Shown here: piece by piece, positions 24,643-32,682 of the stretch
How the letters are laid out: each line of letters begins with the position of its first letter
How positions within the stretch are numbered: the stretch's first letter is position 1
Source of the DNA: an uncultured Spirochaetaceae bacterium
GTDB taxonomy: Bacteria; Spirochaetota; Spirochaetia; Sphaerochaetales; Sphaerochaetaceae
DNA length: 64,000 bases
Assembly: GCA_944390015.1 (NCBI GenBank)
Contig: CALXOL010000009.1
Location: forward strand, 31,213-95,212
Reading direction: 5' to 3'
Program-made: the position numbers and the translations under genes
The notes under the pieces: model-generated
What the model was told of the DNA's origin: nothing
The model's database searches: none
Seen by the model: the letters and a program-made list of their open reading frames with translations, nothing else

Positions 24643-27210
24643 ATGAAACACGAGCAATACGATGTGACGGGTATGACCTGTGCGGCATGTTCAGCAAGGG
24701 TTGAAAAAAGCGTGAAGCATCTGGAAGGTGTCAGAGCTGTTTCCGTCAATCTTTTAAAAAACAGCATGGTCGTTGACTATGATGAGAGAGCATGCAACAG
24801 CAGCGAGATTGTCGCGGCTGTTGAGAATGCCGGATATGGTGCAGCTCCTAAAACTGAGGAGAGGGAGAAGGGTAAAGAGAGCCGAAACAGTGCCTCTTTA
24901 GATGCCAGGAAGGAATATGAGGTGATGAGAAAGCGTGTCATCCTCTCGTTTGTCTTCACAATCCCACTATTTTACATCTCAATGGGGCATATGATGGGAT
25001 GGCCTCTTCCTTCTATTTTCCTTGGCCTGGAGAATTCCATGATATATGCCTTCACCCTTTTCCTTCTTCTGCTTCCTGTGGTTATCATAAACTCGAAGTA
25101 CTTCAAGAATGGATTCAAGACACTATTACATGGCTCTCCTAACATGGATAGCCTCATAGCATTGGGCTCCGGAGCATCACTCGTCTATGGTATATATGCT
25201 CTATATAAAATTGCTTTTGGCTTCGGGCACGGTGATATGGCGATGGTAAGCCAATTCACTCATGACCTCTACTTTGAAGGTGCGGGAACCATTTTGACTT
25301 TAATAACACTCGGGAAGTTTTTTGAAGCCAGGGCGAAGGGGAAGACAACGGATGCGATAAGCAAGCTTCTCGATCTTGCACCAAAGAGTGCGACAGTAAT
25401 TAGGGAGGGCTCTGAAGTCGTTGTTCCTGTCGAGGATGTTGAAAAAGGTGATGTCCTTATAGTGAAAGCAGGGGAGAGTGTCCCCGTAGACGGAGTGATC
25501 ATAGAAGGACATGCCTCGATTGATGAGTCTGCTATCACGGGGGAGAGCATCCCTGTTGATAAGCAGATCAATGACAAGGTAATCGGAGCAACCATAAACA
25601 GAAGCGGGTATTTCAAAATGCAGGCGACGAAGGTCGGCGATGAGACGGCGCTTGCAAGCATCATACGTCTTGTAGATGAGGCTACGAGTTCCAAAGCCCC
25701 TATTGCAAAACTTGCAGACAGGGTCGCAGGCGTATTCGTACCTGTCGTGATAGTAATCGCACTGTCTGCGGCAATTATATGGCTCATTGTTGGCGCATCT
25801 TTTGAATTTGCACTTACGATAGCGGTATCCGTTCTTGTGGTATCATGTCCATGTGCGCTAGGCCTTGCAACTCCGACTGCGATAATGGTCGGCACCGGCC
25901 GCGGGGCTAGCAATGGAATACTTATTAAGAGCGCAGAGGCTCTTGAGACGGCACACTCTGTAAAAACCGTTGTCCTTGATAAGACGGGTACGATAACGGA
26001 GGGAAAGCCCAAGGTAACGGATATTGAATGTCTTGGAAAATGTTCCCTTGATTACCTATTAACGATTGCAGGCTCACTTGAGAAACTATCTGAGCATCCG
26101 CTTTCAAAGGCGATAGTTGAGGAGGCTGAAAGGAAAAAGTGCTCTTACCTTCCCGTATCGGACTTCACGCAGATTCCCGGTGGCGGAATAAAAGGAATCA
26201 TCGATGGAAAGACCTGTCTTGCTGGAAACATGAGGATGATGCATGCCTTCGCACTCTCGGATGAAAAGATGGATGAGCTTCAAGATCGTGCCGCAGAGGA
26301 TGGGAAGACACCGCTGTTTTTCGCCGTGGAGGGACGCCTTATCGGTATGATTGCAGTCTCAGATACCATAAAGAGTACGAGCAGGGATGCTATAAGCAGT
26401 CTCAAAGAAATGGGAATCGAGGTCGTAATGCTTACTGGAGATCATAAGAAGACGGCGGAGGCGATCAGACGGAAGGTTGGTGTTGACCGTGTAATTGCCG
26501 AGGTGCTGCCCGAGGATAAGGAAGCTGAGATCAGGAAAATCCAAAAGAGCGGTAGAACCGTTGCCATGGTAGGGGATGGGATAAATGATGCACCAGCCCT
26601 CGCACGCTCTGATGTGGGAATCGCAATAGGAGCTGGTACGGATGTGGCAATGGAATCGGCTGACATTGTTCTGATGAAGAGCGATCTGATGGATGTCGTC
26701 ACTGCGATTGAACTGAGCAAGGCTACGATCAAGAACATCAAGGAGAATCTTTTCTGGGCGTTCTTCTATAATGTTATCGGAATTCCGATTGCAGCAGGCT
26801 GTTATTATGCCGCGTTTGGACTTAAAATGAATCCAATGGTGGCAGCCCTTGCGATGAGCTTCAGCTCTGTATTCGTAGTAAGCAACGCACTCCGTCTGCG
26901 CTTCTTTAAACCAAGTCTTCACTCTGGTGCCTCCAGAAGTGAATCGTGCTGCGATGATGATAAAGAAAACAATATTTTAGAAGGAGATATTAAGATGAAG
27001 AAGGAATTATCAATTGAAGGAATGATGTGCCAGAACTGTGTAAGGCATGTTGAAAAGGCTCTTAAGGCGGTTGATGGCGTAGAGGATGTGGTGGTAAGTC
27101 TTGAGGATAAGAAGGCAACAGTTACGGCTTCTGAGAATGTGACTGAGGCAATTCTTGAATCTGCCGTTACGGAAGAAGGCTACAAGGTAGTGGGCATTAA
27201 GAGCTTATGA
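24643..27210 (+). CDS. copA: Copper-translocating P1B-type ATPase with C-terminal HMA domain
   Basis: This 855-aa copper exporter has an N-terminal heavy-metal-associated domain with M-T-C13-A-A-C16, about eight membrane helices and the actuator TGES. The metal-binding C402-P-C404 in the membrane marks a Cu(I)-type pump. DKTGT at 446-450 contains the phosphorylated Asp; the HP motif is SEHPLSKA, and GDGINDAPAL follows. A second HMA domain (M785 onward, C796-Q-N-C799) is fused at the C-terminus after a Cys/Asp-rich linker. An RBS (AAGGAG) and ATG lie exactly at the start of that domain, so a separate chaperone could also be made. The operator upstream and csoR-like gene downstream show copper control. 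It detoxifies cytoplasmic Cu(I). Confidence 0.95.
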   Translation: MKHEQYDVTGMTCAACSARVEKSVKHLEGVRAVSVNLLKNSMVVDYDERACNSSEIVAAVENAGYGAAPKTEEREKGKESRNSASLDARKEYEVMRKRVILSFVFTIPLFYISMGHMMGWPLPSIFLGLENSMIYAFTLFLLLLPVVIINSKYFKNGFKTLLHGSPNMDSLIALGSGASLVYGIYALYKIAFGFGHGDMAMVSQFTHDLYFEGAGTILTLITLGKFFEARAKGKTTDAISKLLDLAPKSATVIREGSEVVVPVEDVEKGDVLIVKAGESVPVDGVIIEGHASIDESAITGESIPVDKQINDKVIGATINRSGYFKMQATKVGDETALASIIRLVDEATSSKAPIAKLADRVAGVFVPVVIVIALSAAIIWLIVGASFEFALTIAVSVLVVSCPCALGLATPTAIMVGTGRGASNGILIKSAEALETAHSVKTVVLDKTGTITEGKPKVTDIECLGKCSLDYLLTIAGSLEKLSEHPLSKAIVEEAERKKCSYLPVSDFTQIPGGGIKGIIDGKTCLAGNMRMMHAFALSDEKMDELQDRAAEDGKTPLFFAVEGRLIGMIAVSDTIKSTSRDAISSLKEMGIEVVMLTGDHKKTAEAIRRKVGVDRVIAEVLPEDKEAEIRKIQKSGRTVAMVGDGINDAPALARSDVGIAIGAGTDVAMESADIVLMKSDLMDVVTAIELSKATIKNIKENLFWAFFYNVIGIPIAAGCYYAAFGLKMNPMVAALAMSFSSVFVVSNALRLRFFKPSLHSGASRSESCCDDDKENNILEGDIKMKKELSIEGMMCQNCVRHVEKALKAVDGVEDVVVSLEDKKATVTASENVTEAILESAVTEEGYKVVGIKSL
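26995..27210 (+). CDS. Possible internally initiated CopZ-like copper chaperone
   Basis: This lies within and in frame with copA. AAGGAG (26981-26986) lies eight bases before an ATG that begins a self-contained 71-aa HMA domain (MKKELSIEGMMCQNC...), the size and sequence type of CopZ. The optimal spacing inside a coding region is unlikely to be needed for the fusion alone. It would give both the tethered and free forms from one mRNA, comparable in outcome to the E. coli copA frameshift product. Translation from this site is a prediction. Confidence 0.5.
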   Translation: MKKELSIEGMMCQNCVRHVEKALKAVDGVEDVVVSLEDKKATVTASENVTEAILESAVTEEGYKVVGIKSL

Positions 27211-27470
27211 AGGCAGAAAGGGAGAGGATTTCCAGATCTATAAAGATCGCACGTGGGCAATTGGATGGCGTTCTCAAGATGATAGATGAGGACCGATACT
27301 GCGTTGATATATCGAACCAGATACTTGCTACCATTGCGATTTTGAAGAAGACAAACCAGGAGATACTTCATGCGCATATCAGAAGCTGTGTGCGTGAAGG
27401 ACTCCATAGCACGGAGCCTAATGAGAAGCTGGAAGAGGCGCTAACTCTTCTTGATAAACTCGTACAGTGA
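27207..27470 (+). CDS. csoR: CsoR-family copper-sensing repressor
   Basis: This 87-aa all-helical DUF156 repressor overlaps the copA stop by four bases (ATGA). Cu(I) ligands follow the CsoR pattern C32, H57 and C61 (the H-x3-C spacing of YCVDISNQ and HAHIRSC). Apo-CsoR binds the GC-rich palindrome at 24611-24632 and is released when it binds Cu(I); this is known for the family and inferred here. RcnR or FrmR-type alternatives are less likely given the copA neighbour. A terminator follows eight bases after the stop. Confidence 0.9.
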   Translation: MKAERERISRSIKIARGQLDGVLKMIDEDRYCVDISNQILATIAILKKTNQEILHAHIRSCVREGLHSTEPNEKLEEALTLLDKLVQ

Positions 27471-27477
27471 AGGAGAT

Positions 27478-27517
27478 GCCGTTCTGCATGTTTTGCAGTG
27501 CGGCTTCTTTCTTTTTT
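27478..27517 (+). terminator. Terminator after csoR
   Basis: GCCG plus CTGCA pair with TGCAG plus CGGC around TGTTT (27478-27504). They are followed by TTCTTTCTTTTTT. Confidence 0.8.
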
Positions 27518-27542
27518 ATGGGTTTTGATTTATATTATATCT

Positions 27543-27552
27543 GACATATGTC
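27543..27552. promoter_or_regulatory. Small palindrome before the DUF134-NifX gene
   Basis: GACATATGTC is a perfect 10-bp palindrome just downstream of an AT-rich TATATTATAT stretch and 16 bases before the GTG start. It may be an operator for the DUF134 DNA-binding domain encoded next. The evidence is weak. Confidence 0.35.
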
Positions 27553-27567
27553 GAAAATGGAGGCTTT

Positions 27568-28296
27568 GTGTCGAGACCAAAGAGAGTCAGAAGCATCTCG
27601 GATGAGCCGGATTTCACATCGTTTTCTCCTGATGGGACAAAAGCGATGGGGTCTGTGGTGTTACATCTGGATGAATGGGAATGCATTAAGAACATGGATC
27701 TCAATGGGCTTTCGCATGCCCAGTGTGCCTCCCTTATGGGACTTTCAAGACCAAGTGTGAGCGCAATCTATGCCCAGGCACGCAGGAAGATCGCAGATGC
27801 GATAGTCAATGGAAAGAAGCTGAGCATAAGCGGTGGTGATTGCAGACTTTGCACTTCATTTTCAGACTGTGGAAAACTGGATATAAACGAGAAAGGAGAG
27901 AAAGTAATGAGAATAGCGGTTACTTATGATAATGGTGATGTGTTCCAGCATTTTGGGCACACCGAGTATTTCAAGATCTATGATGTTGAAGATGGAAAAG
28001 TCGTAAAGGCTGAGGTAGTCAGCACGAACGGACAGGGACATGGGGCTCTGGCAACTCTTCTTTCTTCCTCTGCGATAGACACTTTGATCTGTGGTGGTAT
28101 CGGGATGGGTGCAAAGAATGCACTCTCTGAGGTTGGCATAACACTCCTATCCGGTGTGAGCGGAAACACTGATGATGCGGTTGCCGCATATCTTGATGGA
28201 ACTCTCGTTGCATCAGCTGATGCTAACTGTGACCATCATGATCATCACCATGGCCTCTCTCATGGTTGCGGCGGTAACTGTCATTGCCACGGCTAA
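27568..28296 (+). CDS. DUF134 winged-helix / NifX-type cluster-binding domain fusion
   Basis: This 242-aa fusion starts with GTG (RBS TGGAGG). Residues 1-95 are a DUF134 domain: MSRPKRVR N-terminus, LDEWECIKNMDLNGLSHAQCASLMGLSRPSVSAIYAQARRKIADAI as helix-turn-helix, and a C-R-L-C plus C-like ligand set. Residues 114-215 are a NifX/NafY dinitrogenase iron-molybdenum cofactor-binding domain (MRIAVTYDNGDVFQHFGHTEYF..., ICGGIGMGAKNAL). The tail (CDHHDHHHG...CGGNCHCHG) is rich in His and Cys and may bind metal. No nitrogenase genes are near, so a metal- or iron-sulphur-responsive regulator is more likely than a role in nitrogen fixation. An RBS and ATG occur at the domain junction (27907). Confidence 0.85.
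   Translation: MSRPKRVRSISDEPDFTSFSPDGTKAMGSVVLHLDEWECIKNMDLNGLSHAQCASLMGLSRPSVSAIYAQARRKIADAIVNGKKLSISGGDCRLCTSFSDCGKLDINEKGEKVMRIAVTYDNGDVFQHFGHTEYFKIYDVEDGKVVKAEVVSTNGQGHGALATLLSSSAIDTLICGGIGMGAKNALSEVGITLLSGVSGNTDDAVAAYLDGTLVASADANCDHHDHHHGLSHGCGGNCHCHG
27907..28296 (+). CDS. Possible internally initiated NifX-type protein
   Basis: AAGGAG (27893-27898) lies eight bases before the in-frame ATG at 27907. That ATG is the exact start of a normal NifX-like domain (129 aa with His/Cys-rich tail). Stand-alone proteins of this size and N-terminus are common. It would be a second product of the fused gene. Translation from this site is a prediction. Confidence 0.45.
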   Translation: MRIAVTYDNGDVFQHFGHTEYFKIYDVEDGKVVKAEVVSTNGQGHGALATLLSSSAIDTLICGGIGMGAKNALSEVGITLLSGVSGNTDDAVAAYLDGTLVASADANCDHHDHHHGLSHGCGGNCHCHG

Positions 28297-28376
28297 GTGG
28301 TAGAATTTGTCTTTTCCTTGCACTGCCGGTCTTTTTTCTGACAAGGCAGACATGTACAATACAGGTGGAGGAAAAA

Positions 28377-28982
28377 ATGAAAAAACTGTTTTCACTTTGT
28401 CTTTTGCTCTGTCTTGTCATGTCCCTTCCTCTTTTTGCTGAGGATGTCGCATATGATGCGCAGGCGCTCGATTTCATCGAGGAGAATATTGAGGAGGCCT
28501 TCATTACAGGAAAGACTTCCTATTTAATCGAAGGTAGGATGGTAAGTGAGCCGACCGATGTGTACAATCATCTTGAGCTTGTCTCTTACCATGTTGAGTC
28601 AGATGGAGAGTCTGTAATCCTTACTGGCACCGTAGGGGAGGAATGGGTTACCCCAGTTTCTAAAGTCCTTAAAACTTATACTAGGGAGGATGGTAGCGCT
28701 CTCTCTGCTGATGATTTTACAGATAATCTTGGAAAGAAGGTTACTCTTAAGACAAAAGGCGAGGAGGGGACGAATTTCGCACTCAGAGTTCCATCCGATA
28801 CTGTAGTAAGGGTTGAGACCGCATGGGGAGATGTGCTCTATACAAATGCCTCTGATGCCCCTCATGGTGATGGTGATTACCTTGTCTGCAATAATGTGGA
28901 TGGAAGTGCGGATCTCTCTGATGTCTGGGTCGTCAATGGTGAGATTTTTCCTAAGACCTATGATATGACATACGCGCTTTGA
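28377..28982 (+). CDS. Exported protein of unknown function
   Basis: This 201-aa protein has a clear signal peptide (MKKLFSLCLLLCLVMSLPLFAED, cleavage near residue 21). The start is set at 28377 by GGTGGAGG just upstream; the frame extends further 5' without an RBS. The mature part is acidic and beta-rich, with no transmembrane segment and no known motif. It is probably periplasmic. TACAAT at 28355-28360 is a possible -10 box. I do not recognise the family. Confidence 0.6.
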   Translation: MKKLFSLCLLLCLVMSLPLFAEDVAYDAQALDFIEENIEEAFITGKTSYLIEGRMVSEPTDVYNHLELVSYHVESDGESVILTGTVGEEWVTPVSKVLKTYTREDGSALSADDFTDNLGKKVTLKTKGEEGTNFALRVPSDTVVRVETAWGDVLYTNASDAPHGDGDYLVCNNVDGSADLSDVWVVNGEIFPKTYDMTYAL

Positions 28983-29014
28983 ATACTTCTTTTTACGATG
29001 TGACATTTCTGCTT

Positions 29015-29043
29015 GCAATAATGGAAAACTATTGCTTTCTTTA
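29015..29043 (+). terminator. Weak terminator-like hairpin
   Basis: GCAATA (29015-29020) and TATTGC (29030-29035) are followed by TTTCTTT. It may end the transcript of the exported protein gene. Confidence 0.4.
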
Positions 29044-29070
29044 GTATCATAGGATTTCGTGGAGGCGGGA

Positions 29071-30243
29071 ATGTCACTCTCTTCTTTTCTTAATATCAAA
29101 GACGGCAATAAATCCCTTGTTTATAGGATTTATTATATATTTCTCTGTTCTGGTGCGATGAGTACCCTTCTTGGTGCGATGCTTCCTGCGATGCAGGCGG
29201 AGTATTCTATGAGTTATGCCCTACGCGGTTATGTGCTCTCCTCACACCAGATTGGAAACTTCTTCGCTGTTTTCCTCTCCGGATTCATCCCATATGCAAT
29301 CGGGAGGAAAAAGAGTACTCTTATCCTGGGGTCTCTAATAGTCCTAGGTCTTCTGCTCATGACTGCAACGGGCAATCCATTTATCCTGATAGTGGCTTTC
29401 GCATTCACAGGTATGGGACGTGGTACGCTTAGCAATATCACGAACGTCGTGGTCTCGGAGAACACGGGTAATAAGGCCGCTGGGCTTAACATACTTCACG
29501 CATCATTCGCAATCGGAGCGTTCATCTCTCCTTTTGTCGCGGTATTTGCAACTGCTATCGAGTGGAGGATAGCCGCATGGGTCTTTGCCTTCCTTATGCT
29601 TACCGCCCTCATTTTTGTTGGAGGAAGCACTCTTTCAAACACTCCAATGAAGAAGGAGAAGACGAGCTCAGAGATTCCGTTCCAGAAGAGCTTCTCTTTC
29701 TGGCTTAATACGTTCATCATGTTCTTCTATCTTGCAGGGGAGGCCTCCCTTACAGGATGGCTTGTGACTTACTTTAATGATACGGGGCTTATGAGTACAT
29801 CACTCTCGCAGAGCATGCAGTCATTCTTATGGGTGATGATACTCCTGGGCAGACTCTGTTGCGCCTCCCTTTCATCAAAGATGGATAAGAGCGTTCTCAT
29901 TCTTGCAATGGGAGCTATGATGACTCTTTGCTTTGTACTTATGATCAGCGCTCAGTCAACTGCGTTGGTAGTCATCGGCCTTCTTGGTCTTGGTTTCTCC
30001 ATGAGCGGAATCTATCCTACGACGCTCTCAACAATGGACAGCCGCTACAATAGTTCCACTGTCGCAACTGGTACGTGCATAGCCACTGCAACGGTCGGTG
30101 GCATCCTTATGCCTATAATCATCGGAGAAGTGGCTGAGGTAAGCGGAATAAGAGGAGGGGTTGCGACAATCTCTGTGGCTTTGGCCATAATGGTTATCCT
30201 AATGGTGATTAAGCTTATCAGGAGCAGGAGAAATCTTCTCTGA
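29071..30243 (+). CDS. Major facilitator superfamily transporter
   Basis: This 390-aa inner-membrane protein has about twelve hydrophobic helices and an N-terminal half resembling sugar MFS carriers of the FucP/GlpT-like set (GAMSTLLGAMLPAMQAEYSMSYALRGYVLSSHQIGNF; GRKKSTLILGSLI at the loop 2-3 position). The start is 29071, with GGAGGCG immediately upstream. The next gene on the strand is a sugar kinase 68 bases downstream, which suggests uptake and phosphorylation of the same sugar. The substrate is unknown. Confidence 0.85.
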   Translation: MSLSSFLNIKDGNKSLVYRIYYIFLCSGAMSTLLGAMLPAMQAEYSMSYALRGYVLSSHQIGNFFAVFLSGFIPYAIGRKKSTLILGSLIVLGLLLMTATGNPFILIVAFAFTGMGRGTLSNITNVVVSENTGNKAAGLNILHASFAIGAFISPFVAVFATAIEWRIAAWVFAFLMLTALIFVGGSTLSNTPMKKEKTSSEIPFQKSFSFWLNTFIMFFYLAGEASLTGWLVTYFNDTGLMSTSLSQSMQSFLWVMILLGRLCCASLSSKMDKSVLILAMGAMMTLCFVLMISAQSTALVVIGLLGLGFSMSGIYPTTLSTMDSRYNSSTVATGTCIATATVGGILMPIIIGEVAEVSGIRGGVATISVALAIMVILMVIKLIRSRRNLL

Positions 30244-30275
30244 CTGTGTTTTTTCTTTTGAGATTTCTTTTTTCC

Positions 30276-30305
30276 TTTACAGATGAGTAATTTGTAATGG
30301 AAAAT
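30276..30305 (+). promoter_or_regulatory. Promoter ending six bases before the sugar kinase ATG
   Basis: TTTACA (30276-30281), an 18-bp spacer and GAAAAT (30300-30305) lie six bases before the ATG at 30312. No Shine-Dalgarno sequence is present. This supports 30312 over the upstream ATG at 30297. Confidence 0.45.
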
Positions 30306-30311
30306 AGAGTT

Positions 30312-31676
30312 ATGAAGTATTTGGCATTTGATATTGGAGCAAGAGAGGTTAAGTACGCTCTTGCAGAAAGAGTAGGCAATCATCTTGGCCTTACCAAGGT
30401 TCAGTCGTTCAGGAACAATGTGAAAAAGGAAGGGGCTCATCTTCTCTGGGAATTGGATGGGATCTTCTCCTCTGTTTTGAATGCTATAAGGGAAAGCGGA
30501 CCGGTGGATTCTATCCTGATAGATTCATTTGCTTCCGACTATGTCCTTCTCGATGAGAGGGATGATGTCATAGGTGGGGCTGTCAGCTATCTTGATGAGC
30601 GGACTGAGCGTATTACCGAGCTACCGAATGAGGCATGGATTTTCAATCGCACCGGTTTCCATAGCAGGCGTAATTCCACTCTCTACCAGCTCCTTGCTCA
30701 GAAAGAGGAGGAGAGTGAGCTTTTGGAGAGGGCGGTAAGTCTGCTTTTCCTCCCTGATTATTTTAATTTCCTCCTTACCGGGGTAAAAAAGACCAGTCTA
30801 TCAATGGCGGCTACGAGCTCCCTGGTTAATGCTGAGAGCCTTGACTGGGATGATGAGATGATTTCAGAGCTTGGCTTGAAGAGAAGCATGTTTCCTCCAA
30901 TTGCACAGGATGGAGAGACACTTGGAATGCTCTCTGAGAAAATAGAGAAGGAGGTTGGCTTCTCCTCTTCTGTTATCGTCTCAGCTCATGATACAAGCCT
31001 TGCATACATGGCATCAGAGCTTGATGATGATACCATCATGCTCTCAGTGGGTGGCTTTGCCAGATTGGGTACATATGTTTCCGGCTATAATCTCTCAGAT
31101 GAGGTCATGCACGGTAATTATACCAATTCAGTCGCACCAGGGGGAAGGTGCACAATCACGAAGTACCTTATGGGTACGATGCTGATTCAGCGCCTCAAGG
31201 AAGGTATGAAGGAAGGAACCAGCTATGACGAGATCATGAGGAAGGCAAGAGCGATTCACTATCCTGATGAGATTGACATAGGGGCTCTGGAGTATGAGCA
31301 CTCTGATGTGCTTGAGAGCATCAACAGGTGTTTAGAGAAGAAAGGATTGGAAAGTATTGAGGATCTCTTCGAGGCATCATCCTTGGTTTATTCGAGTCTT
31401 GCCGCTTATTACGAGAAGGAGATAGAGGCAATGGAGGAGGTGCTTTCTAGGAGATTCTCCAGGATTTTCCTCGTAGGAGGTGCGTCAAAAGACCTTTATC
31501 TTGCTCTTCTTTTGGCACTCAAGAGCAAAAGAGAAGTCATTACAGGTCCAGTTGATGCTGCACTAAGCGGTAATCTGATCTTTCAGATGATCCAGAGTAA
31601 AGAGGTCGATGAAGAAGAAAAGGATGCTCTTATAAAGAAGGCTCTTGGAAGGATGACAATTAAACGGATGGATTAA
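30312..31676 (+). CDS. FGGY-family carbohydrate kinase (rhamnulokinase-like)
   Basis: This 454-aa protein has the two ASKHA domains of FGGY kinases: N-terminal KYLAFDIGAREVKYALAE; VDSILIDSFASDYVLLDERDDV; NRTGFHSRRNSTLYQLLA; FLPDYFNFLLTG; and C-terminal IVSAHDTSLAYMAS, where the catalytic Asp of the HDT segment is preserved. RIFLVGGASKDLYLALLLA is the second nucleotide motif. The HDT.S.A and NRTG.. features resemble rhamnulokinase, but the sugar is not certain. It is close to, and on the same strand as, the MFS transporter. Its 3' end overlaps the convergent hydrolase gene by four bases. The start is chosen by family N-terminus and promoter position. Confidence 0.85.
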   Translation: MKYLAFDIGAREVKYALAERVGNHLGLTKVQSFRNNVKKEGAHLLWELDGIFSSVLNAIRESGPVDSILIDSFASDYVLLDERDDVIGGAVSYLDERTERITELPNEAWIFNRTGFHSRRNSTLYQLLAQKEEESELLERAVSLLFLPDYFNFLLTGVKKTSLSMAATSSLVNAESLDWDDEMISELGLKRSMFPPIAQDGETLGMLSEKIEKEVGFSSSVIVSAHDTSLAYMASELDDDTIMLSVGGFARLGTYVSGYNLSDEVMHGNYTNSVAPGGRCTITKYLMGTMLIQRLKEGMKEGTSYDEIMRKARAIHYPDEIDIGALEYEHSDVLESINRCLEKKGLESIEDLFEASSLVYSSLAAYYEKEIEAMEEVLSRRFSRIFLVGGASKDLYLALLLALKSKREVITGPVDAALSGNLIFQMIQSKEVDEEEKDALIKKALGRMTIKRMD

Positions 31677-32596
31677 GCTTTCATATGCTTTTCAATAAAC
31701 GAAAGGCATTTCGATGTGTATTCATCCGCATATTTGGTTATGCTCATAGCATGAGCAACACCATTTGTTATCCACAACTCTTTTGAGCACCTTGCTTTCT
31801 CATAACATGTATTTACCATCCATGTAGGTACGAACATATCCTCATCCCCGTGTATGAAAAGCATGGGGATGTGTGTTTTTGCAACCTCTGAGGATGGCAC
31901 GACGTCTGCAAATGAGAATTTTAGGCGTATGCGGCACCAGAGGTTGACGATGTCAAGAATTGGATGGGCAGGCAGATGAAACATATCTTTAAGTTGGCAT
32001 TTGAACTCATCGTAGACGCTGGAGTAACCGCAGTCCTCGATTATTGCGACGACGGAAGATGGATTTCTGCCGCTTGCCATCATAACGGTCGCACCTCCCA
32101 TTGATACCCCGTGCAGCGCTATCTGGGCATTCTCATCCTGCCCTTTGATGTAAGAGACCCATCTAATGAGATCATCAGACTCCCAAAGCCCCATGCTGAG
32201 CCATTTCCCTTCACTTTTACCGTGACCGCGTACATCCGGGATCAGCACGTTGTAACCCTTATTTGCCATGAAGCGGTAGAGTATGCCGTTGTTTGTCGCT
32301 CCCCCTTTATATCCATGTACCGTGATAAGGTATTTATGCGATGAAGAGGAGAAGAGGTAAGCGTGCAGATTCATTGTATCAGCACTTTTTATATATACGT
32401 CACTGCATTTCTCTTCGAGGAATCTCCTGTTCTCCTCTTCCTCTGCAAGATACTGCTTGCTGACAGAGTCATCGGTGAGTTTATTCGAGTTGTCATAGCT
32501 TGTGGAGAGTGCGAAGCGTAAAAAGAATTCCCCTATGGCTATCGATAGGAGAGCGATGGCCAGAATTACTGCAAGTATTATCAAGATTATCGTCAT
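31673..32596 (-). CDS. Membrane-anchored alpha/beta hydrolase
   Basis: This 307-aa protein has an N-terminal membrane anchor (TIILIILAVILAIALLSIAIGEFFL). An alpha/beta-hydrolase domain of the YqkD/BEM46-like type follows: HGYKGG (oxyanion region), DVRGHGKSEG, nucleophile elbow HGVSMGG, acid in HGDEDMFVP and catalytic His in NGVAHAMS. Substrate unknown; such proteins are esterases or peptidases facing the periplasm or cytoplasm. The start at 32596 is preferred over 32644 because a promoter ends six bases before it. The promoter faces the zur-znu promoter region. Confidence 0.85.
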   Translation of the reverse strand: MTIILIILAVILAIALLSIAIGEFFLRFALSTSYDNSNKLTDDSVSKQYLAEEEENRRFLEEKCSDVYIKSADTMNLHAYLFSSSSHKYLITVHGYKGGATNNGILYRFMANKGYNVLIPDVRGHGKSEGKWLSMGLWESDDLIRWVSYIKGQDENAQIALHGVSMGGATVMMASGRNPSSVVAIIEDCGYSSVYDEFKCQLKDMFHLPAHPILDIVNLWCRIRLKFSFADVVPSSEVAKTHIPMLFIHGDEDMFVPTWMVNTCYEKARCSKELWITNGVAHAMSITKYADEYTSKCLSFIEKHMKA

Positions 32597-32602
32597 ATCA
32601 GG

Positions 32603-32631
32603 ATAGTACCTTTTTCTTTCTAAAAGGTTAA
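32603..32631 (-). promoter_or_regulatory. Promoter ending six bases before the hydrolase ATG
   Basis: On the minus strand TTAACC (32631-32626), a 17-bp spacer and TACTAT (32608-32603) are followed by six bases and ATG 32596. No RBS is present; a leaderless transcript is predicted. Confidence 0.6.
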
Positions 32632-32645
32632 TAGCGAATGGCATC

Positions 32646-32678
32646 TTGACTTAAAACCAAATCTGAGAATAATTCTCA
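32646..32678 (+). promoter_or_regulatory. zur-znu promoter with Zur/Fur-type box
   Basis: TTGACT (32646-32651) is the -35 box. The -10 box falls in AATAAT/TAATTC (32668-32675). The perfect 7-1-7 palindrome TGAGAAT-A-ATTCTCA (32664-32678) covers the -10 region and ends four bases before the GTG start. This is the layout of Fur-family repression. Confidence 0.7.
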
Positions 32679-32682
32679 ATTT

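Noticed and set aside
27568..28296. Nitrogen-fixation gene
   Set aside because: The NifX-type domain alone is not evidence for nitrogen fixation; no nif structural genes are in the window and it is fused to a DNA-binding domain.
30297..30311. Sugar kinase start at 30297
   Set aside because: This ATG lies inside the -35/-10 spacer of the proposed promoter and gives a non-typical N-terminus; 30312 fits the family and the leaderless pattern better.
32597..32644. Hydrolase start at 32644
   Set aside because: It would put the start codon upstream of the TTAACC-17-TACTAT promoter and add residues that do not look like a membrane-anchor N-terminus.
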